Source: Apostichopus japonicus (Eukaryota; Echinodermata; Holothuroidea; Aspidochirotida; Stichopodidae). From it: a DNA stretch of 64,000 bases. A program made the translations under genes and the position numbers. The stretch covers positions 7,744,501 through 7,808,500 of the forward strand of contig NC_092569.1 of assembly GCF_037975245.1 (NCBI RefSeq), read 5' to 3'. Positions 1 to 13,529 of this stretch are shown here, piece by piece. Under the pieces are notes generated by a model that was not told the origin of the DNA, did no database searches, and saw only the letters and a program-made list of their open reading frames with translations. The first letter of the stretch is position 1. Each line of letters opens with the position of its first letter.

Positions 1-1440
1 GCAGCAAGCTTCTGTATCTTGATATTGACAAATGGCCAATGAAACAGTCATTACCTAGAACATCAGCTCTCAGACTAGCGAATGTATATATGCAAACATT
101 GCTGGGTGGTACAAACCATTTCTTCTGGGATCTAATTTCTCCCTCCCCTCCAAGCAGTTTCTTATAAACCTCTAATTAACTCATTTCCATGCTAAAATCT
201 CTATCCAACACTTTGCCTGTTAAACAATAATGATTGGTATCTAATCATGTGAGCTAGTACATGTACTTCCTCTCTGAAAACGAGTTCCACTTTCCTGAAA
301 ATAGACCCCCCACTCCCCTTATCCAAGCTCACACCAGCCTACACCCTTGTAATGAAGCTTCCTTAACCCATGGAGCTATAAACTGTTTATAGCTCCATGC
401 TTAACCAGAGTCTGTTTTTTTTTAATTTTCTATGTGCTATTTGTACATAGGGTGGCATACTCCTATTAGCGTCTATATCAATCCGCCGCAATTGTTCCCC
501 TTCAGGAAAAGTTCCAATTAGGTGCAGGAGAACAACTTATTTTGCTATGTTATCAATTAGGATGTGCTTTTTTGTGGCTTGGATGTTAAAAAAACATGAA
601 TGGAAGCACATGTGGTTAAAAAATTGGGTAAACTGAGGCAATTTTAGACCAGTTTAGCCCTCCCGGGAGCAGCGTACGAAGATTGTTTACGACTGAGTAA
701 AGAGGTTTGTTTACAAGGGACGAAAAGTTCCGGCTCTCGTAGCAAACAATCTGCACGGTCATGGTACGGAAAATTGATGGTGCCATGAAAGGCCAACTTG
801 TCAGCTATCCAGTGATGGGTAGCGTTAAGCAAATGAAAACTTCTATCTAGACTTAGAGAACACATTACTTTTGTGATTTAGTGTGTAAGTCAATGGGGCT
901 TTTAATGGGCGTATGCCAACATAGAGAACGCACACTTGTGGGGAGGGCGCTCTCCCAAAATACCTGAGGTCCCCATAGAGTATGTTTAAATTTTCACAAA
1001 AGAAGCAACAACAAAAACTTAAAAGGCCTTATTTTCATCTAAAAATGCATGAATAGCATAACATTATTGGGACCTGATAAAGGTCCCCACACAAAATGTT
1101 CAAAATCCCCATAGCGAAGGTGTGCTGTCACATAAATTTACTGTGTAAAGACGATTATTGAACCAAACAAAATCAAGAAACAAAGAAAGAAATTAAAAAA
1201 TAACTGTACGGTATTTATACTAATATCGCCGCTTTCCTTGTCACGTCGTTGAAAGGCTTCTCGCAATCTTGACAACGTGCTTACAATTAATGGTTTTATC
1301 TGTTTTAAGAAGCCAACGAAAGTAGCACGTTAGGGTTTTCGCTACATTGACCGTTTATAATTTCGATTGAACAAGCTTGTTTACCAGAAGGTTTGAAGCA
1401 TTAACCTACTTAAAAATAGAGTATCGTAAAGAAAAGAATA
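1..1440. other. Intergenic sequence without a recognised gene
   Basis: I see no exon-like open frame with recognisable protein similarity in this stretch. It is moderately AT-rich unique-looking sequence. Its only clear structure is the short hairpin insertion at 369-399, listed separately. The open frame on the minus strand at 644-865 has no recognisable motif. Confidence 0.5.
369..399. mobile_element. Ultrashort hairpin insertion, 31 bp, family 1 (copy A)
   Basis: A perfect 15-bp inverted repeat (arm CATGGAGCTATAAAC) surrounds a single central T. It is flanked on both sides by the identical heptamer CTTAACC (362-368 and 400-406). A perfect palindrome plus an exact 7-bp direct repeat is what a transposition target-site duplication looks like. 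A near-identical element lies at 18863-18893 beside a different duplicated heptamer, so the duplication belongs to the target and not to the element. It has no coding capacity. I do not recognise a named family. Confidence 0.8.
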
Positions 1441-1454
1441 AACAGAGCTCAAAT

Positions 1455-2010
1455 GAAGGTATACTTAAAACTTTGAAGATATACTTGACTGAAAATGCTA
1501 ATTTAATTCTCTATACGAGGCTTTCACGTTGATATATTCTAGTGTCTAAATCATATAGATTATTGGATAACTCAATATAATAATCCAAACGGAGATGAGG
1601 TACTTAATGGTTAAAAAGGCAGATTTAAAAATACATATGTAACTAAGGTCAAATGCAATTATTATTAGTATAAACAAATTTACTCTTTTTTGAAGGTATA
1701 CTTAAAGATCATTTCAAAAACGTTGCCGGTATACTTGACTGAAAATGCTAATTTAATTCTCTATACGAGGCTTTCACGTTGATATATTCTAGTGTCTAAA
1801 TCATATAGATTATTGGATAACTCAATATAATAATCCAAACGGAGATGAGGTACTTAATGGTTAAAAAGGCAGATTTAAAAATACATATGTAACTAAGGTC
1901 AAATGCAATTATTATTGGTATAAACAAATTTACTCTTTTTTGAAGGTATATTTAAAGATCATTTCAAAAACGTTGCCGGTATACTTGACTGAAAATGCTA
2001 ATTTAATCCT
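1455..2010. repeat. Tandem repeat, about 243-bp unit, 2.3 copies
   Basis: Units start at about 1455, 1694 and 1942, each with GAAGGTATACTTAAA or a one-base variant. The first two copies (about 239 and 248 bp) are nearly identical through the block containing GATATATTCTAGTGTC. The third is truncated after about 70 bp and runs into a different dispersed repeat. No coding potential is evident. Confidence 0.85.
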
Positions 2011-2200
2011 CTATACGCACCGGATACTCATAGCTAGTACATTAATTACTGACCATGTTCCACAACCGTGCATCAGTAACTATGCGCTGTGTTCGCAACA
2101 CGCTAACCTGTGTTACAGGTGGCACAGTAAGTACTGCAAAGCTGTTACACGTTAAACTACGAGTCCAACAGGTGAAAATTTGCAGTAATTTTAAAAATAT
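2004..2200. repeat. Dispersed repeat, also at 25610-25740 and 28733-28810
   Basis: The block has CGGATACTCATAGC, a run reading GACCATGTTCCACAACCGTG and GTGTTCGCAACACG. Close variants recur at 25620-25715 (GATACTCATAGC, CATGTTCCACCACCGTG, GTTCGCAACACG). The later part (AAGCTGTTACA, then a block ending GGTGAAAAT) recurs at 28765-28805. It is an old interspersed repeat of unknown class. Confidence 0.6.
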
Positions 2201-2279
2201 AAGAGATTCAGGTCACTCCCTAAATCAGTCAGGGAATTTGTTGGGGGGGGGGGGGGTGAATTTAAAACCCTTTGCTCGC

Positions 2280-2459
<180 letters not shown>

Positions 2460-2619
2460 CTTTATGTGGTTACTGGTTGATACAGCCTTATTTTACTTTT
2501 TTCGGCAAACCAAATTTCATTACGGATGCGGTCCGTCTAGCTAATTGTTTGCGAAAAAAAGTAAACACAACTTTCGGTGAAAGTCTGTAATGTTTTTTGG
2601 TGATGTTTAGTACCAAATT

Positions 2620-2905
2620 GTGACACGATTAGACGGACCCGTAGCGAGGAATTTGTCAAGGGAGGGGTGAAGCTTGTAGGCAAACTATCTAAGCGTAGCG
2701 CCACAATGTGTTGACGCGAAGCGTTAAAGAAAATTTTGGCGGAAAGTACCTCCCAGATCGTTGGAAATGGCGCTTCCCAGGCCTTGCATCTAAGCATTTT
2801 CTGTTTTGAAATTACTAGCGATATCATAAAAAAAAAATATGCTGAATAGGGGGTCTCCCCCTTCGCCCCCCCACCCCCCTTGGCTACGCGCCTGCGGTTA
2901 GAAGT
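2620..2905 (+). repeat. hAT-like non-autonomous element fragment with the GCGCCAC module
   Basis: The block starts with a CGTAGCGAGGAATTTGTCA-type terminus and carries the module CTATCTAAGCGTAGCGCCAC at about 2686. It ends in a G/C-rich tract followed by TGGCTACGCGCCTGCGG. The same module plus ending recurs at 20340-20960, in hAT-like elements further right, and in reverse at 17.5 and 18.4 kb. No clean 8-bp target duplication was found here, so the boundaries are approximate. Confidence 0.55.
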
Positions 2906-2917
2906 CTTGTAATAAGT

Positions 2918-3673
2918 GTCATTTACCTCATACAGCATGCGTTGGATGAAGTTTTAGCCACCGCCAAATATGATTTGGATAAATCATTTATAGCCATGGA
3001 AACCCAGTGAACACATATCGATGTGGATCATTTATATGATTGTACGTTCTTACACTCATACACAATGGATGTACAGACATGATAATAATCATGAGTGACA
3101 ACTTGCTATACGGTCACAGGTCACAGAAACGACCACAAAGTGTCATTTACCTTACCCCACTGCAGCAGCATGTGTTGGATGAAGTTTTAGCCACCGCCAA
3201 ATACGATTTGGATAAATAATCTCACGTACTATTTTCTGTTTATAGCCACACACAAAAACTATGCCACCAAATATGGGGGGGGGGGGGGGATAATAAATAC
3301 TTGTAGGAAACAGGCCAAGTGGAAACCCAGTGAACCCATATCGATGTGGATCATATGTATGATTGTACGTTCTTACACTCATACACAAGAGATATACAGA
3401 CATCATGATAATAATCATGAGTGACAACAAGCTATACGGTCACAGGTCTCAAAAACGACCACGAAGTGTCATTTACCTCATACAGCATGTGTTGGATGGA
3501 ATTTTAGCCACGACCAAATATAATTTGGATAAAAAATCTCACGCACTTTTTTCTATTTATAGCCACACAAAAAAAACTATGCCACCATTATTATTATATG
3601 CTATATCCCCCCTAAAATATTGGGGGACATGTCTCCCCCCTGCTCCCCCCCCCCCCCCCATGATCGCCGCCCA
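2918..3673. repeat. Degenerate tandem repeat (about 220-325 bp units), second locus at 20430-20770
   Basis: The block beginning GTCATTTACCT and running through GTTGGATGAAGTTTTAGCCA recurs at about 2918, 3140 and 3466. Between copies lie the shared pieces ATATCGATGTGGATCAT and GATAATAATCATGAGTGACA. A related copy sits at 20430-20770 inside a hAT-like element. The last unit ends in poly-C and a GATCGCCGCCC terminus resembling the right end of the 19732-21087 element, so this array is probably transposon-internal sequence. Confidence 0.65.
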
Positions 3674-3690
3674 AGCATATAGCTGACAGG

Positions 3691-5520
3691 TTCATACTTC
3701 CAATCCTCGGACTTGTATAACTCATTTTCAATGAAGGCTCACAATTTTACATCAAGATTAAATCTCAATACGTGTTTGCTGATGAATTTCGGAAACAAAC
3801 TTCCGAAGCAGATTCAATGTTTCTTATTCTAAATGCACTCTGACCAGGTGGGTTTAATTAATGGAGAAAAGCTGTCGTAATCGAAGGAAAGAAATTTATT
3901 TTCTGTTGCCTTTATGGCGCGAAGTATTTACTGTAAAATCACTGCGACCGCCCATATCAATATGTTCATTACAAATGTCTATGAAAGAATGATATTATTC
4001 AAGTGAATGGACCTAACACAGGCTAGCCACGAAAGTGAAAGTAAGTCCTAGGCCTAATTGTCGTTAACAAAAGAGAGAGATTTGATTGGCGCTTGATCTG
4101 TTGGGCGGAGCTTGTGAATTTTGATTGAAGTTTCTACAATCTACGGACTCGTTAAAAAAATCTGGCGAATTTATTCAGCTCAAAATGTATAACGACAGAT
4201 AACTCAATTAAAATAATGATTATTAATATGAAAATTGCATAGTTATTTTGTTATTTTCACTGAGCTTTTAGGGCAGTTAGCTGGGAAAGGTCGAGTTAAA
4301 CTTTGGCAAACACACATTGAGACTATTAAGTGGCTATGTTGAGTCATAAAATTATGTGATGGTATATTATGACATATGATGGTAAAAAACGTATTTTAAC
4401 TAAAGGTTATCTGGCAAAACAAAAGTCCTGGTCAACAATGGTCTCTCCCTAATCAAAAGGGACAATATTGACCATACTGTTAGCAAGTAAACGGTTTAAT
4501 GTTTGCAATAATCATGAGACGTTACTGTGTTACAGGTGAACAATTTGCAGGTATCGTGCGAGGGAGAGACACCGTACAGATGACCGTTACATTAGGTGAC
4601 TTCTACCTTTGATCAGATTGAGTTCTTACATATTATGATTGACTCTTACACGTGAGCGGTGTATTTACTGTAAGAATCCATTGATTCGTACCCAAGAATT
4701 GCTTCCACTGTAACCAAAAGTAATCAGTTTAATAACCTGTATCTCTTTAGTACTAAAAAATACTGAATGGTTTAGTATAGTAATGGGCATAATTTCTTAT
4801 ACACGGTTTATTAACTCAGACTTCTCACATTTTCTTCTACATATACTTGAGCCAAATTGCTTTTTTATCTTTGATTAGTGCGCTTCACGGTGATGATGTT
4901 GTTGCTTAGCAACGGTAAATGCGTTAAGTGTCTCCTCGAATATCAAAACGCCAAAAATTCGTTCGACCTAAAACCAATTGACTTAAAACGTGTTCTATTG
5001 ACGCAATTTATAAACACAAATTAATTTAGGAATGTGGGTATTTCAGGTTGTTGCAAATGTCAACTCCGAGACTTCAGATGAAACTCAACATTGTGCAATA
5101 TAACGTCGCAATCTTTTTCAACAAGATATCACAATTAGAGATAAATTGTTGGGATATCGAGATTACACGTCAACATTAAGAGATAAAGAGCCTAACACTT
5201 TCAGATAACAACCCGAACTTTGGAGAAAAAGTTTTGCGAGAAAACATGAACATTTTGCAATGATGTGCTGCAATTTTGGATCAAATATAATATGGGTATA
5301 AATTTTGAAATTCTAAGAAACAATAAAATGTAGCACTTAGTTTATAAACTAATCTGTGTTGGCAACGCAACCACGAGATACATCAGATCAAGGGAAGCCG
5401 GTTCAAATTCTGCGCTGTGTCGCCTGCCTCTGAGAAGATATATGACACAAGTATATTAAAAATGAATACAAACACAATGTTCTGTCGTCATTCGCAGGGT
5501 AAATACTATTCATAATAACG
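3691..5520. other. Intergenic sequence, nothing recognised
   Basis: About 1.8 kb of apparently unique AT-rich sequence. I found no splice-bounded open frame with recognisable similarity, no RNA gene and no repeat shared with the rest of the window. Confidence 0.5.
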
Positions 5521-5527
5521 GTAAAAG

Positions 5528-7892
5528 TTTTTTTGTTTTTTTTTCTCCATATGTATTCACGATCACTTAACATGGTACACAAAAAAATTATACATTGCAT
5601 AAACAACAATGGTATGGTCTGTTACATATTCAAGCAACTGCAGTAAGTATCAGTTAATGTAAGTAGACAACAAAAGAAACCATTTGCACTACACACAACT
5701 AAATAAGAGACTTCTACGTAAACAGGTTTGGACAATATGAAAAGGCATTTCTAAGCTCCGGGAAATTCACTTTATTTTTCCGTGCATGGCTGCTTTCGCT
5801 TAAAATAATTTAAACTTTCGACGCTCAAAGCAAATTTAAATTTATAAAAGAAATCATCGATATTTGGCTCGGTGTTGCTTGTCTTGCATACGAAAATATA
5901 ATACTTCAGGTGGATAATTAAGAAGTTGTAAGGGTGACAGTAAACGTTGCCAAAACCAAAAAAGATATCTTGTTTGGAGAAAAAGAATTGTTTATTTAAG
6001 AAACGCATTTCGGCATTAAGGATAAAATTTGCCGTCACGTAGCAATCCCAGAAGAGGTGCTCGATTGACTCTTCGTTAATTTTGCAAAAGGAGCACAGTG
6101 GAGATTCTGACTTCCCCATCAAAAACAAAAGTCTATTAGTACCTAGAATCCTGTGCAGAAATCTAAACTGAAAGAATTGAAGCTTGGCCTCAGAAAGAGT
6201 GCTCCAAGGAACACTAAAAATGCGACGCCAGTCGTGCTCAGTAATGTCGACAAAAGTATTTTGCCACTTTTGAATGGCGGTAGGCGGCCTAGAGATTTTC
6301 TTGATATAGAGTGGGTAACAGAATTGCGAGGCTGAATAAGAATGAGTGCACCTGTCAAACAATGTAGAAGATGGATTAGAAAAATTAACTTTACAACAGC
6401 CAGACCTCCTCCATTCAATTGGAATGGCATTTATTAAGCCCCAATAAGTTGTAAACGGGAAAGCACGCAGCTGGTATTTATTTTCAAAAGCTTTAAAAGA
6501 CAGAGGAGCTCCGTTCTCGTCGAAGAGATCGCCCACAAACAAAATGCCATTTCTATACAAAATACTGTTAAAAACAACATTACCATTAATGCGTAAGAGA
6601 GAGTTATTCCACAAATATTGATCTCCGAAAGAGTCAGTGGGTGGCATATAAGTAATGTCACACCATGCCTCACAAATTTGCTTAATAAAACCATTAGAAA
6701 TGTTTTTGACATCAGATTTCTTACAGTTGCATTTAAAGAATAGTGTTTTACCAAAAGATAATAAGTAGAGATCAAAGAAAATTTTCCACGGTCCATCCAA
6801 ATCATTTGTATAACGGCGAATCCAGGTACACTTCAAACTTTTAACAAAACTCTCAATGTGAGGTACTTTTAAACCCCCCTCACCTAAACAATTTATCATC
6901 GATGAACGTTTAACCTTGTCTGGATTGCCATGCCAAACAAAATCAAAGATGATGTGTTCAACTTCTTTAATGAAGCTTTTTGGCGGATTTGGAAGTATTA
7001 AAAACAGATACACTAGCTGAGAAAGCGCGAGGCTTTTAACAATAGTATTCCTTCCCACTGGGGTTAAGTCTCTAGTAGACCAAATACGTAAACAAGTTTT
7101 TAATCTGAATAATTTAGGAATGAAATTCAGCCGAAATAGATCGTCGCCATTATTAGTAAAGACAATGCCTAAGAAATTTACTGGACCTTGAGTAAGTTTA
7201 ATACCGAAATCATTAGTAAACACTGGACTATGGTGAATAAAAGGGCCCAACGGAAACAAATAAGACTTGCTCAAATTCACGGCAAGACCAGACGAGAGCT
7301 TGAAGTTATTAAGAACACAAAGAATTTCCCTAAGAGACTGTCTGTTATGATCAATGAAAAACACAGTGTCATCCGCGTATTGAAGCAACCTTGTTTCCTT
7401 ACCGGCAATATTAATACCCCTTATAATATTATTACAATTAATTTGTAATGCTAGAATTTCTGCACACAGAATGAAAATGTAAGGGCTTAAGGGGCAGCCT
7501 TGCCTAACACCTCTATTAATTGAAAAGAAGCCTGTAGTGTAACCATTGTTACACACACAAACATTGCTGTTGTTATAAAGAACATGAATCCACTTTTTAA
7601 AGCTATTTCCGAAATTAAAGAAAGTGAGAGTAGAGTGGATAAAGTTCCACTCCAGTCTGTCAAAGGCTTTCTCAAAGTCAATCATAAAAAGAAAACCTGG
7701 TACATTTAGCTCAGAAGTATAATTAATTAGATCTAAAACAAATCTAATATTTTCGCCAATGAATTTTCCTTTAACGAAACCGCTTTGCTGAGGACCGATT
7801 ACTTTAGGAATAACGAGTTTTAATCGTGACGCAAGTGCCTTAGCAACAATTTTGTAATCGGTAAAATTGAATAACGATATGCATATATAAAA
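5528..7892 (-). mobile_element. 5'-truncated LINE (Tx1/L1-like clade)
   Basis: A minus-strand retrotransposon copy. The open RT frame (5772-7880) is followed by about 230 bp of 3' sequence and a T-rich run on the plus strand at 5528-5545, which could be the poly-A tail. The 5' side stops inside the first RT block, at ISLFN just before DYKIVAKAL. The endonuclease domain and any ORF1 are therefore absent, the usual outcome of incomplete target-primed reverse transcription. A TAAAAG hexamer occurs beside both candidate ends (5522-5527 and 7893-7898) and could be a short target duplication. In AT-rich DNA this is weak. Confidence 0.75.
5772..7880 (-). CDS. LINE reverse transcriptase, C-terminal ORF2 portion
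   Basis: The open frame has no internal stop from about 7880 to the stop at 5772-5774. The 637 residues after the ATG at 7685 are only the part after the first in-frame Met; homologous sequence continues upstream (DYKIVAKALASRLKL, then PQQSGFVKGKF). Visible RT blocks are FEKAFDRLEW, GVRQGCPLSPYIF and the catalytic YADD in LLQYADDTVFF about 100 residues in. After these come the L1/Tx1-type thumb segment (TPVGRNTIVKSLALS) and a GEGGLKVPH block. A C-terminal zinc-type motif, CSFCKINEESIEHLFWDC, is close to the end. It would copy LINE RNA at the target site. It lacks the endonuclease, so it is non-autonomous. The uninterrupted frame suggests a fairly recent insertion. Confidence 0.88.
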   Translation of the reverse strand: MSLFNFTDYKIVAKALASRLKLVIPKVIGPQQSGFVKGKFIGENIRFVLDLINYTSELNVPGFLFMIDFEKAFDRLEWNFIHSTLTFFNFGNSFKKWIHVLYNNSNVCVCNNGYTTGFFSINRGVRQGCPLSPYIFILCAEILALQINCNNIIRGINIAGKETRLLQYADDTVFFIDHNRQSLREILCVLNNFKLSSGLAVNLSKSYLFPLGPFIHHSPVFTNDFGIKLTQGPVNFLGIVFTNNGDDLFRLNFIPKLFRLKTCLRIWSTRDLTPVGRNTIVKSLALSQLVYLFLILPNPPKSFIKEVEHIIFDFVWHGNPDKVKRSSMINCLGEGGLKVPHIESFVKSLKCTWIRRYTNDLDGPWKIFFDLYLLSFGKTLFFKCNCKKSDVKNISNGFIKQICEAWCDITYMPPTDSFGDQYLWNNSLLRINGNVVFNSILYRNGILFVGDLFDENGAPLSFKAFENKYQLRAFPFTTYWGLINAIPIEWRRSGCCKVNFSNPSSTLFDRCTHSYSASQFCYPLYIKKISRPPTAIQKWQNTFVDITEHDWRRIFSVPWSTLSEAKLQFFQFRFLHRILGTNRLLFLMGKSESPLCSFCKINEESIEHLFWDCYVTANFILNAEMRFLNKQFFFSKQDIFFGFGNVYCHPYNFLIIHLKYYIFVCKTSNTEPNIDDFFYKFKFALSVESLNYFKRKQPCTEK

Positions 7893-8636
7893 TAAAAGTA
7901 AAGTTAAAACATGGCAATCATCTTAGCCTAACACTGATGGCCTAACTAATTTACTAATTCAGGGGTCACGCCCATTTCATATTGAAGAATGGTCCCTCAG
8001 TCCACGAATGGCGTCGGCTAGTGGGGTACATCATACATTCCTTGGTTTACAGGACCAGGAGAGGGGGCTCCGGCGTTAAAAACACTGTCTAAGGGGACAT
8101 CTACCAGTACGGTCTCTCGATAGAGTGCCAACTACATCATTATGTATCTGTATATACTGTGTATAAATGAATGCAATTCATACTCGCACAGTTCGTTTCC
8201 ACTGCAGGTGTATGGCAGCTCGGAGTGTTTTGGTGAATGGTCACCATACATTGCTAATATTGCCAACACATTCAAACGAACTAAACAAGAGGCAAGGGGT
8301 CAACGATCTCCCACAGTACAGTAATCAAACAATTAAGCAATTAAAGTAAGTATGAAAATATGCGATAATATACACAAAGATAATCAATTAGGGTGAAGCA
8401 ACAATAGTGAAAAAGTATAAGCAAATGTTAATCTAATCACAGATCAATCTGATACAGAGTAAAGCATATGCTACATTCCACCATACCTGATCGGCATGAC
8501 AACAAGTAAACTATAAAGTTTTCAAATAAAGTGAACCTTCCAAGACATAACACTAATATGCAACTGGATGCTAAACATACAACTACCTGCCTATGTTACT
8601 CATTCAACATTATAACACAGTGCTCCATAAATAAAT
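7893..8636. other. Intergenic sequence, nothing recognised
   Basis: About 750 bp between the LINE and the SINE pair. Short open frames at 8142-8349 overlap in two frames and show no domain or splice support. Confidence 0.45.
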
Positions 8637-8770
8637 ATATATATAAATGAAAATCGTAATGAGTTGGAAAATCAAGAACAGTGAAAAAACTTTCAGCCTC
8701 CACCGGGATTCGAACCACGGGCCTCCCGCTCTGTACGCGGACACCCTAACCACTAGGCTATGGACGCTGA
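8637..8770 (-). mobile_element. tRNA-derived SINE, near full-length
   Basis: On the minus strand a tRNA-like head reads TAGCCTAGTGGTTAGGGTG (A-box) and GGTTCGAATCC (B-box) with typical spacing. A body of about 60 bp follows (TGAAAGTTTTTTCACTG, then TTGATTTTCCAACTC), ending in a TATATAAATATATA tail. The T-stem pairs imperfectly (CGTGG against CCCGG) and the sequence continues past the tRNA 3' end without a terminator, so I call a SINE and not a functional tRNA. The position-34 to -36 equivalent reads ACA. Internal pol III promoters are the expected regulation. Confidence 0.75.
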
Positions 8771-8882
8771 TTGTATGTCCAGAGGTTCGAAACCGGTAAG
8801 GAAGATCGTAATTCCACTGTAGGCGTTTGTCACCTATATCGAACAATACTAGTTCTGTTTTTGGTGACATATTTTGCCCTCT

Positions 8883-8953
8883 CGTGGTTCGAATCCCGGT
8901 GGAGGCTGAAAGTTTTTTCACTGTTCTTGATTTTCCAACTCATTACGATTTTC

Positions 8954-8966
<13 letters not shown>
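8883..8966 (+). mobile_element. 5'-truncated SINE copy, inverted relative to 8637-8770
   Basis: It begins inside the B-box (GTGGTTCGAATCCCGG) and matches the body and tail of the 8637-8770 SINE essentially base for base, on the opposite strand. It then passes into a long (TA)n tract. With its neighbour it forms an 80-bp inverted repeat around a spacer of about 160 bp. Confidence 0.75.
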
Positions 8967-10526
<1,560 letters not shown>

Positions 10527-11004
10527 GTAATAATAGCAACAACAGGTAGTATATGTAATTCAACCCATGCACCTTTACTGACTTGGACCACATGTTGCCA
10601 TGGCAACTGACACCTTTTGTTAGAATGTACGTACCTAAGCGTCGCTTGGTACTAGGAGTAAGTTACCTAGCCAGCTGTATCTGGTCAGATGGAGTCTGTA
10701 CAAGTGAAGGGTGACTCATAGGGCTAAATACATGCTACTACTCTAATATTCTAAGAAAACAACAACAAATGGTGTCTTGATTCACAAAATAGGCCATATA
10801 CCAGTATGCCTACTAACAAATTGCTATAACTCTTCAAATATATAGGTTTGCAGTAGTTCGGCTATTCCTATCACCATGGCAACTAGTCAAAGTGTAGCAT
10901 TGCATTATGGGATCTAAACTAGCTCGAATAAGGGAAACTTAGTACAACTAGATAATAATGTGAGTGAATTACAGTAACGGGTAATGCTAGACGTATCCTA
11001 AGAG

Positions 11005-11033
11005 CAGGGAGCTGCTGCTCTAGCAGCTCCCTG
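11005..11033. mobile_element. Ultrashort hairpin insertion, 29 bp, family 2 (copy D)
   Basis: Arms of 12 bp (CAGGGAGCTGCT) are separated by GCTCT. Both flanks are the identical heptamer CTAAGAG (10998-11004 and 11034-11040), a perfect 7-bp target duplication. Related insertions lie at 12693-12727 and 42855-42883. Confidence 0.8.
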
Positions 11034-12692
11034 CTAAGAGTACATAATAAACTAAATAAATATCCCAATGTGGGTTTTTGTTAGACCAATAACCTAAATT
11101 ACTTTCAATACTCTCATAACGATACACACATAAGATGCCAACGGTTGAGGGCATTTTAAGTGCCATAATCAACCCTAAAAACACATTATTAAACACAGGT
11201 AACAATAATAATGATTTCACCTGTAGACTCCCTATATAGCCATTACATGACAAATTCGAATATATACACGTATTAAGTTATGATGTTGTCTAGATCAAGT
11301 ACGTTTGGCCTGGGTGTACGTCAATAGAGAGTAGATTTGCAATTTCTCATTTATTGCACTGGCGAGGCTACAATGTGATAACTCTCGAGAAACTCGTTGG
11401 TGAAAGCTATAAGACATGCCAGATATTGTCTGATTGGATACGCGTACATATTCGATTTAATACGCGTACATATTCGATTTAATACGAGAATATAATATGC
11501 AGTGTTTGTCCCATGTGGCTTGCAATACCCAGCATCATGGATGGTTCATCGTATCATATATAGGCCTAGTACTACGAGAGTTGCGGATGTTACTAATGTC
11601 CTGAATTGAAACCACTAGGTGCAATGTAGTTCTCTTAACAACGGTATCCGGATATGGTGCGTCACAAACGAGTTCGACTTTCTATGTTGTCAAGTAAAAT
11701 TGATATAGGCTGAAAGATTGGCTCGTGGCAATACCGAATGGAAGTTTAATAATGTATGTCATGCGGCTATTTAATTATGGGAAATCCATCAATAGATCTA
11801 TTTGCCTCACTTGGAAACCCAGAAAGCATTGACAACAAAATCAACCCGCAACATTGAAGATGCATACTCATTCAGTGAGCATTATTTCATGTACGGTTCT
11901 CCACAATAAGTCCACAAAGAGGAGCAACTGTGATTGCAAGCCTTCTCAATTCAAGGATGTAGTGGTATAACCATTGACATTCCAAAACTTCCGAAATAAG
12001 AGGACCCCCCCCCCCAGACACACACAAGCAAAGTAACAAAGAAACAGAAACAAAACTTGTATCTCATATTGGCCTCTTCTGGGCAAAAGCAACTCAGAAA
12101 CAGTAATAATGTTATAGATGAGATTCTGTGCAACCAATATCACGTAATCTCTGCTGCTCGAAGATCTCAATCGAATTCAAGATCGATTATTTTTTCATTT
12201 CATTTCATTTTGGGGGGTTGGGGTGGGGGACCGATTGCAGTGAATGGCCAAGAAAAGGTGCGAAATATAAACAAACAATAATGAGTAACAAGCTTTTTCA
12301 TCATTACAGATGCAAACTTTTATCGGCCAGTAAGGGGTGAGGGGAAGTCCACAGAAGCTACAATATAAGAAAAACATAATGTTAGAAAGATTTATCACTC
12401 TAAAATTTATCTGGGTGTATATCAAGTCCTTGTGGGGGTCCAGGTGAAAGAGACACCAGAAGCTGAAGCGGTTTAGATATGTCAAGAACAAAAATACATG
12501 TGACGTTCAGGGGTGCGAAGCCGTCGAAAGTTTTAGCATTTGTAGATATTTCTTGTTCTTTCGTAGCGACATTGAAACCACTAAAACACATGTTCGAAAG
12601 AGAAATTAGGCTTACACTAAAACTTCTCTCTAATGTATCCAGAGTGTTAATAGGGTTTAGGGGAAAAGCCCTCAGGAACTGCATCATTTGAA

Positions 12693-12727
12693 CAGGGAGC
12701 TGCTACTGTTAGAGTAGCAGCTCCCTG
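12693..12727. mobile_element. Ultrashort hairpin insertion, 35 bp, family 2 (copy E)
   Basis: Perfect 15-bp arms (CAGGGAGCTGCTACT) lie around GTTAG. The flanking heptamers ATTTGAA and GTTTGTA agree at five of seven positions, as expected for an older, eroded target duplication. The core is the same as the 11005-11033 copy with three extra base pairs in the stem. Confidence 0.65.
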
Positions 12728-13529
12728 GTTTGTAGATGTTCTTGTTCTCTTGTAGCGACCTTAAACCACTAAACACATGGCTGGTATAGAAAATTACTCT
12801 TAAGAGTCAGGGCCAAAGACCTCGTAACCTGGAGCGTTTGTAAATACATCTTCTCCTATTGAAGTATATTCAAGCACACGCACACACACGTATACACACA
12901 AGATGAGAGAGGAATTCTATTTATGTTTAACTGTTACTTTCATGGGTGAAAGACCACGCTGAATTCGGCTCCAATTTGCGGACCGACTTCGCGTCGATTT
13001 GGGCCCGGCTTCCAAATCCCCCTTCCCTTCCGTATGTATGCTCCTAATTCGGTCTTGTACTTTCGTTCAGGAAAGGTAAGTTATGGAAGCATTTGGGAGG
13101 TGTTTGCAGGTTTACATTTCGGTTAGAGCTATTGTGACTATACAAAAGCATATATAAAGTAATTGAAAGTTTGCTTGTTGACTTAAATGATAATGTAATT
13201 TGTGTCCAATGAAGAATCAAATGAATAGATGACAGACAGCCAGCCGATTTTGAAGAAAAACACCCGAATGACAATCCTGCGGTGACAACACCCTATTGAT
13301 GTCATTCAGCCCTTAGGGAATTTATAATTGCTCGATCCTTGAGAAACTTACGCTCGATTGACTGGCTTTACGCTCGATAAATCAAATCAACATCGATCGG
13401 TTAATTCTTTATACGAAGCGTTTCTGGATTGGGATACCCATAACACATTGAAATCGTCTATGGTTGGCCATAGTGGACAAAAATTGTGATCGGATGTTGC
13501 TGAATTGTTGTCGGAATGATTATATGCAG

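Noticed and set aside
6143-7681. Additional frames overlapping the LINE RT on both strands
   Set aside because: Shadow frames of the RT coding sequence; none shows its own motif.
8690-8765. Functional tRNA gene on the minus strand
   Set aside because: T-stem mismatches, continuation into a SINE body and a second truncated copy show a tRNA-derived SINE.
10570-10620. GTTGCCATGGCAAC palindrome as another hairpin insertion
   Set aside because: Short, without the CA(T/G)GGAG termini and without flanking 7-bp duplications.
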